Origin: JADLFV01 sp964471555 | GTDB lineage: Bacteria; Planctomycetota; Phycisphaerae; Phycisphaerales; Phycisphaeraceae | NCBI GenBank assembly: GCA_964471555.1 | Contig: CAYYGM010000152.1 | Location: 1 to 9,490 of the forward strand | Length of the DNA stretch: 9,490 nucleotides | Reading direction: 5' to 3' | Part shown: positions 1 through 5,560 of the stretch, one piece after another | How positions within the stretch are numbered: the stretch's first letter is position 1 | How the letters are laid out: each line of letters starts with the position of its first letter | Notes under the pieces: model-generated | What the model saw: only the letters and a program-made list of their open reading frames with translations | The model's database searches: none | Told to the model about the DNA's origin: nothing | Position numbers and translations under genes: made by a program

Positions 1-26
1 CCCTCAACCCGATTCTCTCAAATTGA

Positions 27-704
27 CTGGTACGAAGATCGGGAAGGGGTCACTTATCCAACCAGCGGTCCATCGCCACATCAGCAGTAGCATACGAGGC
101 AGATGCAGGTCGCCTGCCCGCCCACTATTTGGAGCTGCGAGGTGCCATCAGTGGTTGGCCATCCCAGTTGACCAGTACATCTGCCGCGCAGGATGCGCGG
201 CGGCTGTGGCAGCCTTACATCGGCAATGTGAACTTTTTCACTTGTCCGTTCTTGCCGTCTTGGGACATGTCGTTCGCCAAGTTCCCCTTGGGTTCGCGCA
301 GAATCTACACCAACTACAACCTCTACTCGGGTTACTACGCGGACTGGGAGAACAATGTGTGGGCAGCCTTCCCATGGACGCGCTCACAGGACATCTGGAC
401 GATTGATGGGCAACCAATGAATGTGTTGGTGTCTGATCAAGTATGGGATTTGACAGGCAATCGCTATCGCGTCAATCACGAACCACTCGCATCACTACCC
501 CTGATCGATGGCAGCAACGGCGCCAGTTGGGTTGGGGTGTTTTACGAAGGCATCAGTCAATCGGATGCACGGGCCGATCTGGTCCAGTGCTACGGCTTTA
601 TTGATGGCAGCGCTGCGGCCTACAAGGGCGCTGATGAGAAACTGATCGATGTGCCCATGCGCGGATACGAATACAACACTCAGCGCCTGCCCACGCGGAG
701 GTGA
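27..704 (+). CDS. Pseudopilin-like protein, C-terminal part; 5' end missing or broken
   Basis: The open frame runs from just after an in-frame TGA (24-26) to the TGA at 702-704. From about position 57 it reads like the body of planctomycete type II secretion-like pseudopilins (the 'prepilin N-terminal cleavage/methylation' or H-X9-DG group): a 'LSNQRSI' stretch, 'GRLPAHY', then 'RRLWQPYI', a Cys-Pro ('FTCPF'), and a closing 'GFIDGSAAAYKG' segment like the DG-containing C-terminus of the group. The normal start (prepilin peptidase motif, hydrophobic 'FTLIELLVVIAII'-type helix and 'ARxxxCLSN' linker) is absent. No ATG lies in frame before the conserved part; the first usable start is TTG at 129, which would cut into conserved sequence. 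Either a frameshift or stop lies near 24-50, or the gene is a decayed fragment. The family call rests on pattern resemblance only. The stop codon lies within the Shine-Dalgarno region of a downstream ATG at 709. Confidence 0.5.
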   Translation: MVRRSGRGHLSNQRSIATSAVAYEADAGRLPAHYLELRGAISGWPSQLTSTSAAQDARRLWQPYIGNVNFFTCPFLPSWDMSFAKFPLGSRRIYTNYNLYSGYYADWENNVWAAFPWTRSQDIWTIDGQPMNVLVSDQVWDLTGNRYRVNHEPLASLPLIDGSNGASWVGVFYEGISQSDARADLVQCYGFIDGSAAAYKGADEKLIDVPMRGYEYNTQRLPTRR

Positions 705-711
705 ACTCATG
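697..711 (+). promoter_or_regulatory. Strong Shine-Dalgarno plus ATG, alternative upstream start for the first PEP-CTERM gene
   Basis: GGAGG at 697-701 sits 7 nt before an ATG at 709-711 and overlaps the stop of the preceding gene. This ATG is in frame with the gene called at 802, with no stop between, and would add 31 residues (beginning MFAGNKNLKV). That extension is polar and would bury the signal peptide, so I prefer 802. The site is still a better ribosome binding site than most in this window and could be used. Confidence 0.4.
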
Positions 712-742
712 TTTGCAGGCAACAAAAACCTGAAAGTTTGCG

Positions 743-762
743 ATCCGGTCGTAAATCCGGAT
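743..762 (+). other. Small inverted repeat between pseudopilin fragment and PEP-CTERM gene
   Basis: ATCCGG (743-748) and CCGGAT (757-762) form a 6-bp stem with an 8-nt loop and no T-run after it, so it is not a convincing terminator. A weak promoter-like pair overlaps it: TTGCGA (738-743) and GATAAC (760-765), 16 nt apart, each matching 4 of 6 consensus positions. Either could be chance. Confidence 0.25.
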
Positions 763-801
763 AACCTCGTCCCTTCACCATCTCAGATCAAGGAGAAGAT
801 C

Positions 802-1860
802 ATGACCAAATTTGTGACAACATTGGCCAGCATGGCATTTTGCGCTTCGCTGGCCGCGAGCGGTGCTTTAGCAGTGACAATCAGTGAATCCTTTGATTAT
901 GACGATGGCCTGGCCATCCAGGGCTTAGGCGGCGGCACGGGCTGGGCGGATGGCTCCACCTGGATGCACCCACAGTGGACATTCCTTGAAGGATCAAATA
1001 ACGTCGGTTACCCCAGTCTTTCTTACCCCGGCGTCACCTCCGTCGGAGGCAAGGCGGTCTTCAACTTTGCTACGACTTCGGCGTATCCCATGCGCCTGAT
1101 GGGTACCACGTTCAGTGACGGGGATACGTTTTACCTTGGGTTCCTCGCTCAGAAGACCGTGGCCGATGACAACACCCGATGGATGAGCGTTGCCCTGCTT
1201 GAAAATGTCAACCTGGGGGTATTGGACAAAGCCTGGATCGGTTCGGGTACCGGCATGGCCAACTTCAATGCGTGGCTTGGCGGGACGACGTTCGTGGACT
1301 CCGGCGTCAACACGCAGAACCTGACCTACATCCTCGCTAAAGTTGAATTGCTCAGTGGTCCAGAAAAGGTGACGTTCTGGACGAACCCCGACCTCTCAGG
1401 AGGTGAGTACGCTGGTAACGCTGTCGGTGGCACGTCACATGACACCCCAAATGATTGGGGCACGATCGGTGCGATCCGCATCGGCGGCTCGGGGCCGAGT
1501 GGCGGCCGAGCTGGCGCCAGCCACGTGCTCGATGAACTGTTGGTCACCACCGACTCGCCATTCGCGCACCCCGGCGACGCCAACGGCGACGGCATGGTCA
1601 ATCTCGCCGACTTGCAAATTCTGGGCGATAACTGGCAGTCCACCACCGCTAACTGGGGCATGGCGGACTTCACGTGGGATAACACCGTCAACCTGGCCGA
1701 CCTCCAGATCATTGGCGATAACTGGGGCTATGGCACCTCCCCGGACCTCGCCTTCGATGAAGCTCTATCCCAGGTCGGCATCGTGATCCCGGAGCCGGTG
1801 TCACTGGCCATGCTGTTTATGGCCGCGCCCGTGGTGCTGCGGCGGCGTATCGATCGTTAA
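802..1860 (+). CDS. Secreted PEP-CTERM protein with ConA-lectin-like domain and type I dockerin
   Basis: 352 residues. The start at 802 has AGGAGA at 791-796 (5-nt spacing) and gives a clean signal peptide: hydrophobic residues 4-24 with a likely cut after Ala-Leu-Ala (24). Residues 26-254 resemble the beta-rich N-terminal modules of many planctomycete PEP-CTERM proteins ('ESFDY.DG' opening, 'GGGTGWA', closing 'SHVLDELLVTTDSP'); a LamG/concanavalin A-like jelly-roll fold is my inference. Residues 258-312 are a type I dockerin: a full calcium loop (DANGDGMVNLAD), then a degenerate second repeat (DFTWDNTVNLAD), each followed by 'LQI.GDNW'. Residues 330-352 form the PEP-CTERM signal: Pro-Glu-Pro, hydrophobic span, then Arg-Arg-Arg. 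Such proteins are thought to be exported, anchored by the C-terminal helix and processed by an exosortase. No enzyme motif is visible; carbohydrate binding is possible but unproven. The next gene is its paralogue, 63 bp downstream. Confidence 0.88.
   Translation: MTKFVTTLASMAFCASLAASGALAVTISESFDYDDGLAIQGLGGGTGWADGSTWMHPQWTFLEGSNNVGYPSLSYPGVTSVGGKAVFNFATTSAYPMRLMGTTFSDGDTFYLGFLAQKTVADDNTRWMSVALLENVNLGVLDKAWIGSGTGMANFNAWLGGTTFVDSGVNTQNLTYILAKVELLSGPEKVTFWTNPDLSGGEYAGNAVGGTSHDTPNDWGTIGAIRIGGSGPSGGRAGASHVLDELLVTTDSPFAHPGDANGDGMVNLADLQILGDNWQSTTANWGMADFTWDNTVNLADLQIIGDNWGYGTSPDLAFDEALSQVGIVIPEPVSLAMLFMAAPVVLRRRIDR
877..1563 (+). repeat. Duplicated 229-codon module, copy 1 (copy 2 at 1993-2679)
   Basis: This block, from the threonine after the signal peptide to the phenylalanine of 'TDSPF', aligns codon for codon without any gap to 1993-2679. 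By eye roughly seven in ten residues are identical, with shared runs such as 'GGGTGWADGSTWMHPQWTF' and 'YPGVTSVGGKAVFN'. It is a diverged tandem gene duplication under length constraint. Confidence 0.85.
1564..1785 (+). other. Dockerin-containing block absent from the tandem paralogue
   Basis: These 222 bp (74 codons) lie exactly between 'TDSPF' and the 'PEP' sorting motif. In the second paralogue those two elements are separated by a single Val codon. The block holds the two dockerin repeats plus a linker of about 15-20 residues. It shows that dockerin modules are gained or lost in frame as cassettes in these surface proteins. The sequence does not show whether this copy gained it or the other lost it. 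Confidence 0.8.
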
Positions 1861-1863
1861 TCC

Positions 1864-1887
1864 ATGATCCAGCTTGTGGCTGGTCAT
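1864..1887 (+). other. Intercistronic hairpin between the two PEP-CTERM paralogues
   Basis: ATGATCCAGC (1864-1873) pairs with GCTGGTCAT (1879-1887), with one bulged T and a 5-nt loop. It sits 3 bp after the stop at 1858-1860. Only a broken T-rich stretch (about 1897-1906) follows, so it is a weak terminator at best. It could be an mRNA stability or partial attenuation element that lets the two paralogues be expressed at different levels. Confidence 0.35.
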
Positions 1888-1923
1888 GATCTACACGTTT
1901 CCTTGTTGCAGTAGGAGAAAGCC

Positions 1924-2748
1924 ATGTTACTCAGAAAACTGACCAGTATGGTGTTTTGCGTCTTGCTGGTCGCCAGCAGCGTTTATGGAGCCACGATCAC
2001 GGAATCCTTTGACTATACCGATGGTCAGACAATTCAGGGATTGGGCGGCGGCACAGGTTGGGCAGACGGCTCGACCTGGATGCACCCGCAGTGGACTTTT
2101 GCGGCTAGCGCGAACGTGGTAGAAAGCCCCAGCCTGGCATACCCCGGCGTCACCTCCGTTGGTGGCAAGGCCGTATTCAACATGGGGGCAGCCTCCGCTT
2201 ATCCCATGCGTCTCATGGGCACAACGTTCAATGAAGGTGATACGTTCTACATCGGCTTCATTGCGCAGAAAACAGTCGCCAGCGATAATACCCGTTGGTT
2301 CAGTGTCGCCCTGCTACCCAACGTCAACGTCGGCGTGCTGGATAAGGCCTATATGGGACAAGGCAGCGGCATCTCAACTTACCAGATGTGGCTCGGGGGG
2401 ACGACCTTGTTGGATAGCGGTGTCAACAGCCAGACGCTCGCATACCTTTTGGCCAAGGTTGAACTGCGCAGTGGTACCGAAAAAGTCACGTTCTGGGTGA
2501 ACCCTGACCTATCACAGCCGGAGGATGTTTCCACGGCGGTTGGCGGCATGTCGCATGATACGCCCACCGATTGGGGGAGCATCGGTGCGGTGCGCATTGG
2601 TGGCTCGGGGCCCGGTAGCGGTCAACTCGGCGCGAGTCACGTGCTCGATGAATTGGTCATTAGCACAGACTCGCCGTTTGTTCCTGAGCCGGCATCGTTG
2701 CTCGTGCTCGCGATAGGAACAAGCCTGGTGCTACTGCGCAAGAAGTAA
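1924..2748 (+). CDS. Secreted PEP-CTERM protein with ConA-lectin-like domain, no dockerin
   Basis: 274 residues. The ATG at 1924 has AGGAG at 1913-1917, 6 nt upstream. The N-terminus (MLLRKLTSMVFCVLLVASS) is a typical signal peptide with Lys/Arg n-region, hydrophobic core and a likely cut after Gly-Ala (22-23). Residues 24-252 match the paralogue at 802-1860 without gaps. The PEP-CTERM signal follows at once: Pro-Glu-Pro at 254-256, a hydrophobic span rich in Leu/Val, and Arg-Lys-Lys at the end. The protein is expected to be exported and exosortase-processed, like its neighbour, but lacks the dockerin, so it may do the same binding job without recruitment through dockerin-cohesin pairing (inference). 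The jelly-roll fold is inferred from family resemblance; no catalytic motif is seen. A strong terminator follows 11 bp after the stop, so this gene ends the transcription unit. Confidence 0.88.
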   Translation: MLLRKLTSMVFCVLLVASSVYGATITESFDYTDGQTIQGLGGGTGWADGSTWMHPQWTFAASANVVESPSLAYPGVTSVGGKAVFNMGAASAYPMRLMGTTFNEGDTFYIGFIAQKTVASDNTRWFSVALLPNVNVGVLDKAYMGQGSGISTYQMWLGGTTLLDSGVNSQTLAYLLAKVELRSGTEKVTFWVNPDLSQPEDVSTAVGGMSHDTPTDWGSIGAVRIGGSGPGSGQLGASHVLDELVISTDSPFVPEPASLLVLAIGTSLVLLRKK

Positions 2749-2759
2749 GACCTCCATTT

Positions 2760-2795
2760 GCATCGGACAGCTTCGTTGCTGTTCGGTGCATTTTT
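2760..2795 (+). terminator. Rho-independent terminator after the PEP-CTERM pair
   Basis: GCATCGGACAGC (2760-2771) and GCTGTTCGGTGC (2778-2789) form a 12-bp stem (two G-U pairs) around a TTCGTT loop; the stem is extended by a T-A pair and followed by TTTTT (2791-2795). This is the clearest intrinsic terminator in the window. It also argues against any start for the next gene upstream of about 2800. Confidence 0.88.
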
Positions 2796-2835
2796 GCCGC
2801 TGTTTACGCTATCTCGCAATTCACGGGAGTATTTG

Positions 2836-3885
2836 ATGTCTCAGATGACTGGTCGGGAACGGGTTCTGCGTGCACTGGAGTTCAATTATCCTGATCATGT
2901 TCCGCGCGACCTGTGGGTGTTGCCCATTGCCCGACTCGAACACGGCACAAGGGCGTTGGATCAGTTGATGCGTCGTTGGCCAGTTGATGTGGTGCGTGCA
3001 GGGGTGCCAGCGACGATTGCGGCCGAGCTGCAACGTGGTAACAGACACAACGTAGGTTCTTACCGCGATGAATGGGGCTGTGAGTTTGTGAATTTGCAAG
3101 CCGGCGTACACGGTGAAGTCAAGCAGCCCCTGATCGATGATTGGTCGAAACTGGAGGATCTGGTGCCCCCTTGGGCACTGCTCGACTTGGATCGTGATGC
3201 GATTAACCGGCGGGTGTCATCTACCGACCAATTTGTATTTGCGGATGCTTTCGCCCGACCGTTCGAGCGGCTGCAATTTCTACGTGGGACAGAAAACGTG
3301 TATATGGATTTAGCGGATGAGTCTCCAGAGTTACGTCAACTACTCATGTTGATTCACGATTTCTACTGCAAGGAAATGGCGGTCTGGGCCGAAACGGATA
3401 TCGATGCCATCATGGTCATGGACGACTGGGGATCACAGCGGTCCATGTTGGTTAAGCCTGATTTATGGCGCCGTTGGTTCAAGCCGCTTTATGCTGAATA
3501 CGTTCGTATTGCACATGATGCCGGCAAGAAGTTGCTATTGCACAGCGATGGATGGATATTTGACATTTATGAAGATCTGATCGAAATCGGAATCGACGCG
3601 GTCAACAGCCAGTTGTTTGTCATGGATATTGAGCAGATAGGACGGTGTTTCGGTGGGCGGATGACTTTCTGGGGCGAGATCGATCGCCAGCATATTTTGT
3701 GTCGCGGAACACGCCAAGAGGCGCGTGCCGCAGTGGAACGGGTTGCCCATGCGCTGTGTCGACCAGAAGGCGGGGTTATCGCTCAGTTCGAGTTCGGGGC
3801 GGGAGCAAACCTTGAGATTGCCGAGGAAATTTTCGGCGTATGGCAGAGTATAACCTCGCAGCAAGTGTGTTCTGCTCAAGTGTGA
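2836..3885 (+). CDS. UroD-fold protein (uroporphyrinogen decarboxylase / corrinoid methyltransferase superfamily)
   Basis: 349 residues. The ATG at 2836 has GGGAG at 2825-2829 (6-nt spacing) and a typical family N-terminus 'MTGRERVLRALEFNYPDHVPRD'. Other superfamily marks: 'DAIMVMDDWGSQ' (Asp-Asp at 196-197), the 'KPDLWRRWFKPLYAEYVRIAHDAGKK' region, 'LLHSDG' (His236) followed by 'DIYEDLIEIGIDAVNSQ', and a final 'FGAGANLEIAEEIFGVW'. The superfamily covers haem-pathway HemE and methyltransferases such as MtaA/CmuA acting on corrinoid proteins. This copy has 'PRDLWVLP' rather than the Arg-rich substrate motif of HemE, so I do not call it hemE. Diverged UroD-like genes are common in planctomycetes near sugar-degradation genes, with largely unknown function; a role in O-demethylation of methylated sugars is possible but speculative. 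It has no signal peptide, so it is cytoplasmic. It is isolated from the upstream unit by a terminator. Confidence 0.82.
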   Translation: MSQMTGRERVLRALEFNYPDHVPRDLWVLPIARLEHGTRALDQLMRRWPVDVVRAGVPATIAAELQRGNRHNVGSYRDEWGCEFVNLQAGVHGEVKQPLIDDWSKLEDLVPPWALLDLDRDAINRRVSSTDQFVFADAFARPFERLQFLRGTENVYMDLADESPELRQLLMLIHDFYCKEMAVWAETDIDAIMVMDDWGSQRSMLVKPDLWRRWFKPLYAEYVRIAHDAGKKLLLHSDGWIFDIYEDLIEIGIDAVNSQLFVMDIEQIGRCFGGRMTFWGEIDRQHILCRGTRQEARAAVERVAHALCRPEGGVIAQFEFGAGANLEIAEEIFGVWQSITSQQVCSAQV

Positions 3886-3900
3886 TGGATGTAATAATCA

Positions 3901-3926
3901 GCCGCCCCGCGTCTCCGCAGAGCGGC
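3901..3926. terminator. Weak hairpin downstream of the UroD-like gene
   Basis: GCCGC (3901-3905) can pair with GCGGC (3922-3926); an alternative tighter hairpin is CCGC-AGA-GCGG (3916-3926). An AT-rich run follows (CTTAATTATATTT). It could end transcription from the UroD-like gene, or from a small minus-strand ORF on the other side, but the stem is short and the T-run is broken. Confidence 0.3.
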
Positions 3927-3944
3927 CTTAATTATATTTCGTTA

Positions 3945-4091
3945 TTACCTTCCGCCCAGCGCCTCGAACAGGCATGACAGTGCGTGTTCGGCTTGTGCGC
4001 GTGCTTGCGCTGCCAGTTGTGGATCCCGGCCGGCCTCTTCGACCTGCAGATGCGCTTCGGCCAGGGCCAGGTTCAGCAACGCACGGGGCAT
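3945..4091 (-). CDS. Possible small alanine-rich protein, unrecognised
   Basis: A 48-residue minus-strand ORF with an ATG start (4089-4091) and TAA stop (3945-3947). The sequence begins MPRALLNLALAEAHLQVEE and continues Ala/Gln/Arg-rich, ending in 'CLFEALGGR'; it should form amphipathic helix throughout. A GGAG and an AAGG lie about 10 and 6 nt before the ATG (plus-strand 4098-4105), and an in-frame TAG closes the frame just upstream, so it is self-contained. It diverges from the dinB remnant, whose start is about 50 bp away. It fills most of the gap between its neighbours. I recognise no family. It may be a real small gene, the tail of a decayed one, or chance in GC-rich DNA. Confidence 0.3.
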   Translation of the reverse strand: MPRALLNLALAEAHLQVEEAGRDPQLAAQARAQAEHALSCLFEALGGR

Positions 4092-4143
4092 TATCTACCT
4101 TCTCCAACGGGTGAGGGCGAGGTACTCCATTTTGAAAGCGGGC

Positions 4144-5181
4144 GTGCTCGCCTCACGCTGCATTTTGCACTGGGACATGGACGCCTTCTTCGCTGCGGTA
4201 GAACAGCGGTATAAACCAGCGTTGCGGGGTGTGCCGGTCTTGATTGGGCACGACGGTCCACGCGGCGTGGTGGCGACCGCCAGCTATGAGGCGCGGCCCT
4301 ACGGCTGCCATTCGGCTCAGCCTATCGTGATTGTCAGGCGGCGCTGTCCGCAGGCGGTCGTGCTGCCCGTCGATGGGGATCGTTATCGCGAAGTCTCGCG
4401 GCAGATGTTCGCCATCCTGGACGAGTTTTCCCCGCTGGTCGAACCGGCTCAGCATCGATGAGGCGTTCCTTGATCTGACCGGTACCCAGCGTTCGCCGGG
4501 GGAGCCGGCGGATGTTGCCCAACGCCTCAAGGATCGCATCCGCTCTGACCTGCAGCTCACTGCTTCCATCGGGCTGCCCCCCAACAAGTTTCTGGCCAAG
4601 CTGGCCTCGGATATAAACAAGCCCGACGGCCTGACGATCATCGCACAGGACGACATTGATCGCGTGCTGTTGCCTCTACCCGTAGACCGCCTGTGGGGTG
4701 AGGATAAAGCTACCGCCGCGAAGCTGAATGAAATGGGTATCCAAACCATTGGCGATCTGCGCCAGCTTTCCATGGAGCGGATGCGTCACTACTTCGGCAG
4801 TGATGCGGAGCGCTACCACAACCTGATCCGCGGCATCGACGACAGGCCGGTGGTAACGGACCGGGAAGCCAAGAGCATCGGGCATGAACAGACCTTTGCT
4901 GTTGACTTGGCTGATCAGGATGAGGTCCGTCGTGTGCTGCACGACCAGGTTCAGCGGGTCGCGCGCTGTTTACGCAAGCACGGACTTGCTGCCAGGGGAT
5001 TTCTCTCAAGCTGCGATATGGGGCCTTCCAGACCATCACTCGCTCAGCCACGCTGCCCGCGACGACCGCGCTGACCGCCGAACTTTGGCGGGTTTTTGTT
5101 TGCGCAAAACCTGTTATGTGCGTTGATGACAACGCCCAATCGACTAATCCCGCGCTAATCCCCATGACCCCAATCACATAA
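4144..5181 (+). pseudogene. dinB: DNA polymerase IV (Y-family), two opposite frameshifts and altered C-terminus
   Basis: DinB is a translesion DNA polymerase. Segment 1 (frame of 4144) reads 'ILHWDMDAFFAAVEQ', 'GVVATASYEARPYG' and 'EFSPLVEP'. An extra G in CCGG (4444-4447) then shifts the frame; removing one G restores 'VEPLSIDEAFLD', which carries the catalytic Asp-Glu. Segment 2 (to about 4998) holds 'GLPPNKFLAKLASD', 'KPDGLTII' and the helix-hairpin-helix-like 'KLNEMGIQTIGDL'. At AGGGG (4994-4998) one G appears lost; restoring it gives 'AARGISLKLRYGAFQTIT'. The indels cancel, so the outer segments share a frame. After 'LTAELWR' (about 5091) similarity stops and about 29 unrelated residues run to TAA 5179-5181, so the end of the little-finger domain is missing. 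Start is uncertain: GTG 4144 fits family length, GTG 4111 is possible. As read, no full polymerase is made. Both indels lie in short G runs, so sequencing error is a real alternative, but it would not explain the odd C-terminus. Confidence 0.87.
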
Positions 5182-5560
5182 CGAACACAACCTGCCCTTG
5201 ACTGCTTTACATATGATCGTTCTGGTGGTTTGCGTTGAGGTGATTCGGACGCGGCTTGTCTTCTTCGTCTTGCCCTGACAGACTTCCCAGAAACCTGCGC
5301 GAAGTATGGATCATGCAGAAATGGCCTGCACTTTGTTGCAGTTCAGAACCGGACCCGGAATTCCATATTCATACAAACACCGATGGCAGCAGATCGTTGA
5401 TAGCGCTTGCGGGCGTGCAGTCGGAATACCATCCATCCGCAAGCCGACCCCATGAACGAATGACGCATGCGGTTTGGAGGCATCCTGTCCCCTGACGCAC
5501 AACTGCCTGCTCCCTTGATGCCTTGGTCCCTCGTCGGGTCAGTGGCTCATGGCTCATCGT
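5182..5560. other. Intergenic stretch with no recognisable gene
   Basis: About 380 bp between the dinB remnant and the convergent lyase gene. Short open frames exist (for example + strand 5306-5455, 49 codons), but none has a good Shine-Dalgarno or any family resemblance. I found no clear terminator hairpin with a T-run, although two convergent units meet here. A short direct repeat, TGGCTCATGGCTCAT, lies at about 5543-5557. The region may hold further decayed dinB-side sequence that is no longer readable. Confidence 0.45.

Noticed and set aside
4094..4125. CTACCTTCTCC...GGGTGAGGGCGAGG, resembling a REP-type intergenic repeat
   Set aside because: The two halves are not truly complementary and no second copy occurs in the window, so a repeat element cannot be supported.
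4153..4773. 206-codon minus-strand frame opposite dinB
   Set aside because: The plus strand here encodes unmistakable DinB motifs; the antisense frame has Ser/Arg-rich composition and no recognisable domain.
5306..5455. 49-codon plus-strand ORF downstream of dinB
   Set aside because: It has an ATG but no good Shine-Dalgarno and no family resemblance. It is too short to support in DNA with many chance frames.
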